Shown piece after piece: positions 32,622 through 45,340 of a stretch of 64,000 nucleotides of DNA. The DNA lies in assembly GCF_910594005.1 (NCBI RefSeq), contig NC_057825.1, positions 46,655,037-46,719,036 on the forward strand, in the 5' to 3' direction. Position numbers and translations under genes: made by a program. This DNA is from Cervus elaphus (taxonomy: Eukaryota > Chordata > Mammalia > Artiodactyla > Cervidae). Under the pieces are notes generated by a model, which ran no database searches, had not been told where the DNA came from, and worked only from the letters and a program-made list of their open reading frames with translations. Numbering within the stretch: position 1 is the stretch's first letter; each line of letters begins with the position of its first letter.

Positions 32622-32830
32622 GTGCTTCCCTGGTGGCTCAAATGGTAAAGAATATGCCTGCAATGTGGGAGACCCAGGTTCAATCCCTGGGTCAGGAAGA
32701 TCACCTGGATTAGGGAATGGCAGCCCACTCCAGTATTTTTGCCTGGAGAGCTCCATAGACAGAGGAGCCTGTCGGACTGCAGTCCATGGGGTCACAAAGA
32801 GTGACACATGACTGGACGGCTAACACTCTC
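32622..32830 (+). repeat. Bov-tA SINE joined to the CHR tail
   Basis: Full-length copy directly after the CHR A tail. atcatctttg (32481-32490) and atcttctttg (32831-32840) flank the two elements jointly, 9 of 10 identical. Confidence 0.92.
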
Positions 32831-33012
32831 ATCTTCTTTGTGGGTACATCATCTGACTTTCACACTAGACAATGAGCTTCCTTTTCTTTATCCTTGTAAC
32901 AAAGCCTAACACTATGTACATAATAAGTAGATATAGTATAAGTAACCTAAAAAATAAATGAACAGAAATATTAACAAGCTAATAGCATCACTCACACTTT
33001 AATAGAATAATG

Positions 33013-34410
33013 TTGGGTTGTTCAAAAGGTTTGTCCCGTTTTTACTGTAGAATGGCTCTAGTAGTGCTTAGTTGTCTTTAACTTCATTTGAAGCAATTTT
33101 GTTAGATTGTATTGTGGCAGCTGTTACATCAGTATACATTTTTCAAAAACTTAACAAAATTTGTGAATTTTTGTGAAACCATTTTAATATTGAAAATGGA
33201 AGGAAAAAAGCAATAGCATATTATACTGTATTGTTTCAATAAAGGTAAAAATGCAACTGAAACACACACAAAAGATTTGCACAGTGTATGGAAAATATGC
33301 TGTGACTGATTGAACATGTAAAAAGTGGTTTGTGAAGTTTTGTGTGGGAGATTTCTCACTGAAAAATGCTCCATGTTTGGATTGACCAGTTGAAGTTAAC
33401 AGAGACTGACTCGAGACACTCATCGAGAATAATCAATGTTTTACCATGTAGGAGATAACTGACATACTCCAGATATCCAAATCAAGTGTTGAAAGTCATC
33501 TGCACCAGCTTGGTTATATTCTTTTTTTTGATGTTTGAGTTCCATGTGTATTCAGTTGCTCAGTTGTGTCTGACTCTTGTGACCCCTTGAACTGTAGCCT
33601 GCCAGGATCCTCTGTCCATGGAATTTTCCAGGCAAGAATCCTGGAGTGGGTTGCCATTTCCTCTTGCATATAAATTAAGAGAAAAAAAAAAAAACAACCC
33701 TTTTTGACAAATCAATTCTCTATTGAAATGAAAAACATTCTGTTTTTAAAACAAATTGTGACAGGGAATGAAAAGTGGATACTGTACAACAATGTAGAAT
33801 GGAAGACGTCATAGGACAAATGAAATGACCATCACTAACCACACCAAAGGCCATTCTTCATCCAAAGAAGGTGATGTCATGTATATGGTTGGATTGGAAA
33901 GGAGTCCTCTGTTATGAGATTCTTTTGAAAAGCCAAACAGTTAATTCCAACAAGTACTGCTCCCAATTAGATCAACTGAAAGCAACACTTGATGAAAACC
34001 ATCTGGAATTAAGCAATGGAAAAATGCATAATCTTTTACCAGGATAACACAAGACTGCATGCATGTTTCTTTGATGACCAAGCAAAACTGTTATAGTTTG
34101 ACTGGGAAGCTCTGATTCATCTGCCATATTCACCAGATATTGCATCTTCAAATTTCCATTTATTTTCATCTTTACAAAATTCTGTTCTTGGAAAAAATTT
34201 CAATTCCCTGGAAGACTTAAAAGGCACTTGGAACAGTTTATTGCTTAAAAAGATAAAAAGGAAAGACAGAATTCTGTAGTTGCTTAAAAAAATGGCAGAA
34301 AGTAATGGAACAAAATGGTAAATACGTTGTTCAATAAAGTTCTTAGTGAAAATGAGAAATGTCTTTTATTTTTACTTAAATAAGGCGAAGGAACTTTCCT
34401 GACAACCAAA
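33013..34410 (+). mobile_element. mariner element with dead transposase, SINE inside
   Basis: The left end 'ttgggttgttcaaaagg' and the right end 'ggaactttcctgacaacc' form diverged inverted termini. The interior (about 33200-34330) is a transposase relic. The C-terminal part is best preserved: YQDNTRLHA at about 34039 (second catalytic Asp kept), then a stop, then HLPYSPDIASSNFHLF at about 34118, where the family has a third catalytic Asp (SD-Y/F-HLF). Here AAT codes for Asn. A Bov-A fragment interrupts it at 33547-33665. The exact right boundary (34409 or about 34430) is uncertain. Confidence 0.85.
33547..33665 (-). repeat. Bov-A SINE fragment inside mariner
   Basis: The reverse Bov-A 3' part stops at 'ttgccatttcctctt', the same truncation point class as the fragment at 1.4 kb. 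Confidence 0.88.
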
Positions 34411-34432
34411 AATATTTAGCCAACCAATATTT

Positions 34433-35329
34433 GCCAAAATTAACCTTTCTTTAGTAGTTGAGAGGAGGAAACAAAAGTGGGTAAGTAAGAAAAAAAGGTT
34501 ATACCTGGAAACTGGTCATTAGAATTTGGACCAAAACTCAAACTGAGACTGCTAATCAATTGCTAAAGTAAGCAACCAATTAATATGTATTAGGTTTTAT
34601 GATGAGGACTTCTATTTTGCTAATATTAGTTTAGCCTAGTGAAAAGAATTATTTTTACTTTAAAAAGATAATATAGTTTTTACTATAAAACCTGATGGCC
34701 ATCAGACCACTTTGCATTGTCCATGAATTGAGCTCAAACTTCTTCCTTCAGTGTGATAGATTATCTCCATTTCATACAAAGAAATACAGAAAAAGAAAAC
34801 TTTTTTGCTCCAAATTCACAAATAACAAGGAAAGACTGGAACACAGTGATCTGATATCTTAAAAAATATATGACCAGGAAAAAAATAGGTATTTCCATTC
34901 TAATGGGCAACAACTGAGGAGATATAGTACCCAATGCTCTGGGAGAAATAAATTTTCCTTCAGCAGGCTGGTGATGCATATCCTACAAAATTAACTACTG
35001 TAAAGTTGATCAATAAAGCCAATCTTTTAAATAGATAATTTCTAATTGTAGAGGAAGTATTTATTCCTTAGATCTGGATTATTGAACTCACTTGTAATTA
35101 AAAGTAAATCTTAGCAAGAAAACCTCACACAGAATTGGTATCTGCTTGGTTGCTTTGTACTATTTATCAGGGCAGAGGAATTTATACATATATACCAATC
35201 TTACATGCCCCCATTTGAGAACAATTTGAGACAGCGAAAAGAAAATATTTGGTTAGAAGAAAACACAAATTGTATTAAAAAAAACAAAAAAACAAAAAAC
35301 ACTTCATATACTGTTCAGAAAGTGCCTGG
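34433..35329. other. no assignable feature
   Basis: A weak antisense MIR-like stretch near 34760-34820 is not firm. A-rich simple sequence precedes the next SINE (35278-35300). Confidence 0.45.
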
Positions 35330-35512
35330 AGTTCCCTGAGTGCTCAGCTAGTAAATAATCTGCCTGCAAGGCAAGAGACCTGAATTTGATCCCTGGGTTG
35401 GGAAGATCCCCTGGAGTAATGAATGGCTACCCACTCCAGTATTCTGGCCTGGAGAATTCCATGTCCATGGGGTAGCAAAAAGTTGAACACCACTGAGTGA
35501 CTTTCACTTTGA
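35330..35512 (+). repeat. Bov-tA SINE with internal deletion
   Basis: Head and tail are present, but about 27 bp (GGACAGAGGAGCCTGG region) is missing between 'gagaattccatg' and 'tccatggggtag', probably by recombination between the two CCATG repeats. Confidence 0.92.
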
Positions 35513-36639
35513 AATGCTTTTATATATATGAGATGCAATCACTGCATGAAATTTTTGAGAGCTATAATCTTGATGTGTCTATTTGAGACTAACAAATACT
35601 CTGAAGAGTGAAACTACAGTTTTGGACAAAAACTACTTTTGTACTATTTTTGAGCTCATGTTTTAAGTTTGAGTTTATTGTTAGTTTGTGTTTTTGTTTG
35701 TTTTGGCAGTTAAAGGTCATTGATTTGACAACAACAGTCTTGGGAAAAATCACAGGTATACATTTAAAAGACTAAAAATAGCTTCATATTACTCTCAGGG
35801 TTATTTCAATGCCTCCAAAGTTGTCTCTAAATGCTAACTCAGGCCCTTTTCCAAATTGTTTGAAAGTCTTTGATCTGGGTATATATTTTTAAGATGTAAT
35901 GATTGTGCCAAATAACTTGGCAACAGGAGAAAAAAAATCACAAATGCTTAGCTAATTGTTACTTTGGTCAAACTTATAACTTGTCCTTTCACCCTTGGTG
36001 TGTTTCAGAAGGAAACTTGTGTTAATAAATCAAAGTCTGTAGGCTCACATATATAAGAGTGTCTATTTCTCCAACATTCAAAAAATTATCAACTCCTATT
36101 AGGAAATATATTTCCCATAAATCTTTCCATTTTAAAAATCAGTTTTCAGCATTGATGTTTTCTATTCTCATCCTTTAATCTCACTTCCTAGTGAAAATGA
36201 TTTTTTCTTATCCATGTTTAAAAAGAGTATGTCCTCTGCCATGCTCAAGATCTCTCTTCATGATAGATTCTAATACTATAATAGTAGAATACTTGCCCTT
36301 ACATCTGCTACTGAAATTTATCTTTTAATTTAGTGTTTCTTTGTTAATAGCTCAATATCTATCATGATTTGAACTATTTTCCAGACATAATTTTTCATAG
36401 ACCAAGTTATATCAGTCATAAATACCAATTTGAAATATGTTATTAAAAGATGCTGCTACTAATTAGGACTTTCTTTCATCTGCTAAGTTTAGAATTTAAA
36501 TCCCTAAGCGATATAATATAAAATCAATATTCAATTTGCTGAAGTTATGTTCACAAATATTTCTCATTGTGTGTTTTCTCATAAAAATAAGTAATTGCAG
36601 CAACTGAGCCACTGACTGCTTTGTTCATCAAATTACCTG
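35513..36639. other. no assignable feature
   Basis: AT-rich, with nothing recognised. Confidence 0.5.
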
Positions 36640-36872
36640 TAAGCCCAGCATGTCTCCAGAAGCCTCCCAATCCTCTTGTCAGGGTTAGGTGTTCCTCTGC
36701 TGTCACTCTTATTCCCCATGTGGTCCTTGTCACTCTAAATTATAATTGCTTTTTTACTTCTCTGTATCCCCCATTAGACTAACGCTCTTCAAAAGAAGAA
36801 ATTATGCCTGTTAAATCCCAAGTGTCTGATACAAGTGCTACAGTTTCTGTTTAATAAATGTTTGCATGAAAA
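36640..36872 (+). repeat. L2 LINE 3' end
   Basis: The L2 3' UTR order is well kept: 'gcctcccaatcctcttgtca', 'taattgcttttttacttctc', 'tgtatcccccattagactaa' and the end 'taataaatgtttgcatgaa'. Confidence 0.75.
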
Positions 36873-38324
36873 AAATTAATATCAATTAAAGTCAACTAGG
36901 AAAATATGTAATGAATCACATGTGCATGTTCTGCTGTTTTCTGGTACTAATGATTCACACTTTATGAGAAAATATTACAATTTAACCAACTTTATGGGGA
37001 AAAATATAGCTGTTTTCATCTAATCATGCAAATAACATTCTTCCATTGAGAGTGTGTTTGTGTGTGTGTGTGTTTTAATGAACATTGAATCCTGCCTTGT
37101 GGAATTTCTTCAAGTTAGTTAATGGTAGAAAAAAAATAAACACAATAATATTTTATCCTCATAGGATTACATTGAAAATTAAATATAGTCTATATGCAAG
37201 AGTATCTGATACAAAGTAGCATTTAACCATTTGGAGACTTCTTTGTTTCTTTGTCTTTTAGGTTGTATATTTGCTTGTGTGTGTGTGTGTGAGCATGTGC
37301 ATGTGTGTTTTTTCTTCTTTTAGAAGAGGTGTAAAACAAAGAAGATAAATAATTGACAGATTTTCTTTAATAAGGAATGTCATTTCTCAGCCTTTGTTCT
37401 TTTAAAAAATAAAAACCAAACTTTTTTTTTTTTTAAGTAGAAGAGTTCTATCTTTAGTTTTAACTTATCTGCCCTAAGTTGATATTAAAGTTGACTGAAA
37501 AGTTTAAGGAACAATGCTAATCAAACCCGTAGAGAAAATGAAGGGTTGTAACCTCCTACTGTAGCACTTCTCTGGTGGCAGTCTTGCTCCTCTTTGTCCC
37601 ACTTAAGCTTATGATAAGGAAAGAAGAAAATGTTCATTAACAAAGAAACCTTGACTTAGCTTTGAAAGAAAACTGCTCGGATTAATTTACCTGTCACTGC
37701 TAAACTTGTCCCACAAATCATTGTGTGTGTATATATATAAACACACATCATAGATTTTAAAAGATACTATAAGAAAGATACTTATAAAGAACAATTGACA
37801 AATAAATGTTTTCTTAAATTCAGGACTATATTCAATAGAATAGAAATCACCAGAAACTTTTCATGTCAGGTATAACTGATATTTGATGTTTGGAGAAATG
37901 GGGCCAACCTCATAAGTGGGAAACCCATTTTGTTGTGATTTTAGAGGTCTATTTTAAAGACCTCCCTGTCCTGAAATAGCTCCCATGCTGGTACTTGAAA
38001 CCCCTATTAGATATCTTAAGCCCTAAAGATTTTGGTCCTCACATTTTCCTATTAAATTGAAATTGCTTTACAAGATGTAACACCATAGGAAGCATCAGCT
38101 AACACCTGATCAGGGACTGCTTTCCAATCTGGCAGACAGCTAATTAAGTGAGATAGTCCCTATGGGAAAGTATATTGAAAATAGGGTGCCATAAGGAGTA
38201 GAAGAATACTAACTGAGAAGAAGGAAGCTAAAGAAAATTTGGTCAAATTGAAATTTATTCTAGGGATATATGTATTGGAAATCAACAGCATTTTCTTTCT
38301 CACTCACTAAAGTACTGATATTTA
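36873..38324. other. unassigned DNA with TG microsatellites
   Basis: TG-rich simple repeats lie at about 37049-37073 and 37274-37312, a T tract at about 37422-37435 and a TGTGTATATA tract at about 37720-37738. No gene is recognised. Confidence 0.55.
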
Positions 38325-38480
38325 GTCAGGTACATATATCAGAATGATCTGGGGGTATTAAACAATGTTTTAAGTCTGCCAGTTAGTTGAATGCATCAGA
38401 ATCTGTGGTGCATAGAACTGGCCTATCCAGGTCTGCATGTTTAAAATCACTCCAGATCATTCTGTTATATACACCATTGC
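38325..38480. mobile_element. MER5A-like hAT MITE
   Basis: 'tatatcagaatgatctgggg' at the left and 'aatcactccagatcattctg' at the right are mutually inverted, and 'gaatgcatcagaatctgtgg' lies between, as in MER5A. Diverged. Confidence 0.6.
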
Positions 38481-38514
38481 CATAAGAAGTCAGCGAAGTA
38501 ACAAATTTGGGCAC

Positions 38515-38645
38515 AGTTTCATTCAACAAACATTCATTGGAAATTTACTAAATAGAAGAAACAATGTTGAGGTAATATGAATGTAACTGGTGAAAAAGAT
38601 ATGAGTTTTATTTTCAAGGAGATCATAATCTACCAGGAATAATAA
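38515..38645 (-). repeat. L2 3'-end relic
   Basis: Antisense L2 terminus ('cattcaacaaacattcattg') followed by the 'ttcaaggagatcataatct' block. Confidence 0.6.
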
Positions 38646-38666
38646 ATAATGAGCGTTAGACATGCG

Positions 38667-41071
38667 TTCAGTTGCTTAGTCATGTCTGACTCTTTGCGAC
38701 CCCATGGACTGCAGCATGCCAGCCCTCCCTGTCCATCACCAACTCCTGGAATTTACTCAAACTTATGTCCATTGAGTGGGTGAAGCCATCCAACCATCTT
38801 ATCCTCTGTTGTCCTCTTCTCCTCCCACCTTCAATCTTACCCAGCATCAGGGTCTTTTCAAATGAGTCAGAGAATTTGAAACTCAATGAGTATTGGAGTT
38901 TCAGCTTTAGCATCAGTCCTTCCAATGAATATTCAGGACTGATTTTCTTTAGGATGGACTGGTTGGATCTCCTTGCAGTCCAAGGGACTCTCAAGAGTCT
39001 TCTCCAACACCACAGTTCAAAAGCATAAAGTTTTCAGCCCTCTGCTTTCTTCATGGTCCAACTCTCACATCCATACATGACTACTGGAAAAACCATAGCC
39101 TTGACTAGACAGACTTTTGTTGACAAAGTAATGTCTCTGCTGTTCAGTATGCTGTCTAGGTTGGTCATAACTTCTCTTCCAAGGAGCAAGCATATTTTAA
39201 TTTCAAGGCTGAAGTCACCATCGGCAGTGATTTTGGAGCCAAAAATAAATAAATAAAATCTGTCAGTGTTTCCACTGTTTCTCCATCTATTTGCCATGAA
39301 GTGATGGGGCCAGATGCCATGATCTTAGTTTTCTGAATGTTGTTTTATGCCAACTTTTTCACTCTCCTCTTTCACTTTCATCAAAGAGACTCTTTAATGC
39401 TTCTTTGCTTTCAGCCATAAGGGTGGTGTCACCTGCATATCTGAGGTTACTGATATTTCTCCTGGCAATCTTGATTCCAAGTTGTGTTTCATCCATTCCA
39501 GCGATCCTCATGATTCACTATGCACATAAGTTAAATAAGCAGAGTGACAATATACAGCCTTGATGTACTCCTTTTCCTATTTGTAACCAGTCTGTTGTTC
39601 CATGTCCAGTTCTAACTGTTGCAGTTTGACCTGCACACAGATTTCTCAGGAGGCAGGTCAGGTGGTCTGGTATTCCCATCTCTTTCAGAATTTTCCACAG
39701 TTTGTTGTGATCCACACAGTCAAAGGCCTTGGCACAGTCAATAAAGCAGAAGTAGATGTTTCCCTGGAACTCTCTTCCTTTTTTTAATAATCCAACTGAT
39801 GTTGGCAATCTGATCTCTGGTTCCTCTGCCTTTTCTAAAACCAGTTTGAACATCTGGAAGTTCATGGTTTATGTACGGTTGAAGCCTGGCTTGGAGAATT
39901 TTGAACACTACTTTGCTAGCTTGTGAGATGAGTGCAATTGTGCGGTAGTTTGAGCATTCTTTGGTATTGCCTTTCTTTGAGATTGGAATGAAAACTGATC
40001 TTTTCCAGCCTTGAGGCCACTGCTGAGTTTTCCAAATTTGCTGGTGTATTGTGTGCAGGATTTTCACAGCATCATCTTTTAGCATTTGAAATAGCTCAAC
40101 TGGAATTCCATCACCTCTACTAGCTTTGTTCATAGTTATGCTTCCTGAGGCCCACTTGACTTCACATTCCCGGATGTCTGGCTCTAGGTGAGTGATCACA
40201 CCAGTGTGATTATATGGGTGTGAACACCTTTTTTGCATAGTTCTTCTGTGTATTCTTGCCACCTCTTCTTAATATCTTCTGCTTCTCTTAGGTCCATACC
40301 ATTTCTGTCCTTTATAGTGCCCATCTTTGCATGAAAATTTCCCTTGATATCTCTAATTTTCTTAAAGAGATATCTTGTCTTTCCCATTCTATTGTTCTCC
40401 TCTATTTCATTGCATTGATCATTGAGAAAGACTTTCTTATCTCTCCTTGCTATTCTTTGGAACTCTGCATTCAAATGGGAATATCTTTCCTTTTCTCCTT
40501 TGCCTTTTGCTTCTCTTCTTTTCACAGCTATTTGTAAGGTCTCCTCAGCTGACCATTTTGCCTTTGCATTTCTCTTTCTCGGGTATGGTCTTGATCCTTG
40601 CCTCCGTACAGTGTCAGGAACCTCTGTCCATAGTTCTTCAGGCACTCTATCAGATATAATTCCTTGAATCTATTTGTCACTTCCAATGTATAATCATAAG
40701 AGATTGATTTAGGTCCTACCTGAATGATCTAGTGGTTTCCCCACTTTCTTCAATTTAAATCTGAATTTGTCAATAATGAGTTCATGTCTGAGCCACAGTC
40801 AGCTCCTGGTCTTGTTTTTGCTGACTGTATAGTCTCCATCTTTGGCTGCAAAGAATATAATCAATCTGATTTCAGTATTGACCATCTGGTGATGTCCATG
40901 TGTAGAGTCTTCTCTTGTGTTGTTGGAAGAGGATATTTGCTATGACCAGTGTTTTCTCTTGTCAAAACTCTGTTAGCCTTTGCCCTTCTTCATTCTATAC
41001 TCCTTAGCCAAAATTGCCTGTTACTCTAGATATTTCTTGACTTCTTACTTTTGCTTTCCATTCCCCATAAT
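38667..41071 (-). repeat. BovB LINE, 2.4 kb, includes part of the endonuclease
   Basis: In reverse from the TTCAG end to within the endonuclease region ('tgctttccattccccataat', the GDWNAKVG motif zone). Five staggered frames (38680-38994, 39034-39297, 39518-39865, 39738-40262, 40196-40645) show frameshifts and stops. The motif-A segment is readable in 39518-39865 (CFIDCAKAFDCVDH). The copy is 5'-truncated and dead. Confidence 0.95.
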
Positions 41072-41381
41072 CTACTAAATATTATAAAATTTTTGCAATT
41101 TAAATGTGGAGGAAATGCATTACTTTTGTAGAGGACATTCAGAAAAAGCTTCCTGGAACATATGCCCAGCCCTCTTCCTGATTTCCCTTACCTTCCCCTG
41201 ATCTCTCACAAAGGACTCTCACAGTGATCTAAACCATAGCCTCAGTCTCCTTTGTGTCTCTAAACTGTTTGGCTTAACATAACAAGTATCCTCAGCAAAA
41301 TATTGGGGTTGAATGTGACCCTAGATCCCAGTCACTCTCCTTTATACTTTTTCATGGGATAGGGTACACAAGCATTTGACC
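41072..41381. other. no assignable feature
   Basis: Nothing recognised. Confidence 0.5.
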
Positions 41382-41390
41382 CCAGGATCT

Positions 41391-42817
41391 TGGGTTTCTT
41401 TCTTTTTTTCTTTTTTAAATCATTTTATTGTTTATACCATAGTCATATTTGAATTGGCAGAATTGTTCCCATGACAGAGACCTGTTATTCAAACAAAAAT
41501 AGGTGAAGGTCTTCATAAAGCTTGAGGAGAGAAATTCCACAATAACTAACACAAGAATGGCTGTAGCAATCTCAGACAATGGTGCCAAGGGGTGGAACAG
41601 ATGGGAACAAAGGTTGCTCCAGCAACAGCTGATCTACGTATGTTGGCCTGAGACCACTGCTGCTTCCTAAAAGGGATTTCTTAATATGTTTGGTAAGGGG
41701 ATCACTTGTAACAGACATATAAGTGAAGTAGGGTGACACTTGTGCAGAATGAATTCTACAAGTTCCTGGGCAGGTTTTACAGATTTCATTGGTGATTATT
41801 AGTTGTTTAATTATGACTCTGCAAAGGCAGATACCATAGACAGACATTCAGGGAAATTTAACAACTGGTGAAATTCTTAAGCCAAAAAATAAATAGCCAC
41901 ACATACCAAACCTACACACCATGAATTAAAATGGTGCCATGTTAGGCTTCTGAAAGAATCAGAACAGGAGAGATTATTCACACAGAAGATCTTCATCTTT
42001 CTCTTGAACCAGGAGATTAGCAGGCTCTGTCACTTCTCCAGCTGCCCTCTCTTGCTCCAAGGTCTTATCAGATTTTTCCTTGAATCTTTTTATTCTCCTG
42101 TATTTTCTTTAACCTGTAGAACTCTTCTCGCTCTCTCTCATCCAGCTCTGTGATGATATAGGAAAGGGTAGGTTCAATCCAGGGAATGATGACATGTTCA
42201 ATGGCATTTGCCTGCCTGTTGATTATCTTAATAGCTTTATCCAAAGTAACAAAGGAAGTCTGCAGCAAATCCAGTTCCACTGCTTTGGCATAATTCCTCT
42301 TCAGTTTAGTCAAACCGTTCCCCACCTCGGCCTAAGCCAGTCAGTTCATAACTGTCAGTTCCTTCATGGTAAGTTCAAACACTGGCAAAGGAACACCTGT
42401 TACATTATCTTTCTTTGCTCTAATCTTCATTTGGGGTCCATTTACATTTTGGATAGCTGGGGTGCTTAAGTCCCTCGCTGTGAACTTGGCCTCAGAAAAT
42501 GAAAAGGCAGCTTCTCTCATCACTTCACCCATCTACATTTTAGTCTCTATTATTATCTTCTTAAGGATCTGTTGAAAGAGTTAAGGCACCAGGTTTCTTT
42601 CTTCATGAAGTTTCCACCTATCTGTGCTCCTTTTAATGGAGCCTTCATGATGGTCTGTGAAGATTTCAGTTCGGTCTTTGCCTGATATTCTGAAGATGAG
42701 TGTTTGGCTCAGGTCCCTGGCTGGGTAACCGTGGCTGCAACAACCCAACCACTGAGTCTTTCTAAACCTGATACAGCTGCTTGTGTCACATGACTCTCTC
42801 ATGATGCTAAGAGGCAG
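41391..42817 (-). pseudogene. ATP6V1D: processed pseudogene of V-ATPase subunit D
   Basis: The parent encodes the central-rotor subunit D of the V1 sector of the proton pump. The copy is intronless. The coding relic runs from 42688 (start codon now ATA) to a stop at 41974-41976, about 715 bp against 744 bp expected for 247 codons. Clear residue blocks: SGKDRTEIF (start), MGEVMREAAFSFSEAKFTA, KIRAKKDNVTGVPLPVFE, KLKRNYAKAVEL, LQTSFVTLDKAIKI, NAIEHVIIPW and ELDEREREEFYRLKKIQE. Lesions: a 13-bp deletion after EIF, a 1-bp deletion in the H of PVFEH, a compensating extra base before KLKRN, and loss of four residues at AVEL.DLLQ. The 3' UTR runs to a poly(A) signal (AATAAA on the minus strand, about 41424-41430) and a T-rich tract (41396-41416, the former A tail). 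ccaggatct (41382-41390) and ccaggatat (42818-42826) may be the TSD. No promoter or intact frame, so a dead retrocopy. Confidence 0.95.
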
Positions 42818-42929
42818 CCAGGATATGCCGTCTTCACTTCTGTTTCCTGTTGGTACCTATCATATCTTGAGTTTCTACTGTAGCACTTACACCCCACACC
42901 AGTGTATTTACTTAGCCAACTTAAAGAAG

Positions 42930-43015
42930 GCTCCCTATGGTGGAAAGCAGTATGCTGGGCTCTGAAAAACAGGAATGTATAAAACCCCATCCTTTTCCTT
43001 GAGGAACACCTGACC
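42930..43015 (-). repeat. L2-like relic
   Basis: 'cagtatgctgggctctgaaa' with 'ccttgaggaacacc' matches the antisense L2 end layout; weak. Confidence 0.45.
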
Positions 43016-45194
43016 TACTGATAATGGGATGTAGATTTTAGGTTCTGAGTTCATACTGTCCCCTTGCTTGCCTCACTTTAAGAGTGAGCTTCTGTGACAT
43101 CAGCCCAGGCATCTGCCCCAATCTTAGTCTTCCCACGGGCATAACTGTGGGCCTTAGAGTAGATTCTGCAAGGACTAATCACTTGTCCCTAAATTTTACT
43201 GACTACAGTTCTGTTTCACTTTGGCATTATTCATAGAGACCTCTAAGTACTCCCCATGCAAATATCTCCTCAGTGTGAATAATGACAGGGGGATCTATGG
43301 AGTGGACAAGGATCACAGACATCTAGGGTATCTGAAGGCAACATTTTAGTTTGCGGTATAGCCAAGATTCTAGCAGGATGTCATTTGGAAGAAATTAATT
43401 TATCTCTGAACAAAGACTAGGAGACAGTGGAAGAAAAGTATCACCCTTAATATGTTCACTCCTAAGTTTCTCCCAAATCTCTGCAGTATACTACAGTTGT
43501 ATCTGTTTAGCCACCCTGCAAATGCTCTGTATTTGCAAGTATTTTGCAAGCAGCTATGAGTGTTTAATTTTGGGATAATGCCTTCTGGATGTGCTAACCC
43601 CAAGAGTATTTTGAACAGACTAAATGTGAATTACTGGTTGTAAAAAGAAAATTTGGCTGCTTCAAATCATGTCTGTCTGTAACTGAAGACATGACAATGT
43701 TGAAACTCAAGGTCATGTCTGTGCAATGAAAGCCCATAAGGGTATCTGTGGCAGCAGGACTATCAAGGGATACATGGGTAATAATTAATCAGAAACTGCC
43801 ATCATTAATTAGATACAATTTTGCAAATTGTTCTACATTTTATCAGCAGCATGGTATGGCAGAGATATATTTATATAAAAAGTTAAAATATCTTGATTTA
43901 ACTTTTTGCCGTCTAATTTCTCTACCTCAGTTTCATTGTAAGAATAAAATAAGTAATGCTCATTTTCAAGCTATGAAAGATATTCCCTTACATTTGTTTA
44001 TTAATGTACTATTTAATAAGTATTTTAACATACATTGTGTCTATTGAGACACAACTATATTTTTTAACCAAACAGGGGAGATTTGTCCTTTTCTTTTTTT
44101 GGGTAGTCAGTTTCTCAACTGCAAAGGTGACTAACCAACAAAGTGTAGTTGCTTTGTGGCAAGATTATTGACTCAAATACTGGTTTTATACTTCTTAGTT
44201 CACTATTTGCATAATTAATGATTATCTTGCTTGTAATTAGAGGAAATCTTGACCCAAACTATAATAAACTAAAGTGAAATTGCTTGGTTAAATAGATCTG
44301 AAAAGAATATGGCTAATTCTGACTTTACAACTGCAGTAGCTTAAACGAGGTAATGGACATCCCTATCTTAAGACCCTTTCCTCTGTTTCATCATCAAGTT
44401 GATTTCCTTCAGGATAACCAATTGACTTGAGCAGTTCCAGTCTCCTAAACTGAAACTACTCATTCCAAAACCAGTGAAAAGTTTTCCTTTTCAGAAATCC
44501 CAGCAAATGTATTCTTTGATCAACTCTGTTCAGTGTTACTGAACCCAATTACTGTAGAGTATGAAATGGATACTCCAATTGGTTTAAGCCAATACACCTG
44601 TTGGAGAAAATTCTATTCACAGATGAGAGCTAGAGGCATGATTTGTCACAGGAAGTTCAGAAAACTGTTTCCAGTGTGAGAGAATTGATGTAGAGAAGGA
44701 AAATCCTTCTGTAGGTTTCTCCCTCATCTAACCCCCCACCCACAGACAATGCCAACTATTACCTCCTGGAATGAAATCATGCATTTATGTGGATCCATGT
44801 TTTAAACACCAGGCAAACATCAATAATCTCTCTTGTCTAGTTATGCTGTTAGTTCCCTCAGAAACATCCCCAATTATGTGGATGGCTGGGAGTTCTTTAC
44901 CCTAACTTTTTCATCAAAAGCAAGTGGGACTTTCTGCCAAGCAAGTTTACCAAGCAATGTTTAATTATATATGTTTAATGTTCAATTATATGTTTATTAG
45001 AAAAGAAAAATGAGGAAATATGTGCAATACTTCTGAGTCACAAGGTTCTTAAATGTTGGGAGAAGATTAGATTACTATCTGAAATAAAATTTTTAAAAGT
45101 TTCTAATTCCATCTGATTATGTCTGTTTCTTTCTTTCACCTTCTTTCCTTTCTTCTCATCTTCCTTTCCATTTTTTTAAGTCTTTTCCAATCAG
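43016..45194. other. unassigned DNA
   Basis: No repeat family or gene is recognised over about 2.2 kb. The frame 43748-44047 (+, 99 codons) has no family resemblance. This is one of the longest repeat-poor stretches of the window, so the best place to look for conserved non-coding sequence. Confidence 0.45.
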
Positions 45195-45340
45195 CCTTCC
45201 ATCAAACAAACAGATATAAAAGGTTTTCTAAGTGTGAGGCACTGTACCATAGCACAGCTGTGAAAACAAAGATAAGGTCAGAACCTCACCTTTAAGGGCA
45301 AACAGACAAATGCACAGATAATTGTAATTTAGTCAGATAA
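45195..45340 (-). repeat. L2-like relic
   Basis: Antisense layout 'taagtgtgaggcactgtacc', 'gctgtgaaaacaaagataag', 'acctcacctttaagggcaaa' resembles the L2 end. Confidence 0.5.

Noticed and set aside
41572..41847. 91-codon minus frame as an extra coding part
   Set aside because: It lies in the 3' UTR of the ATP6V1D retrocopy, downstream of the parental stop.
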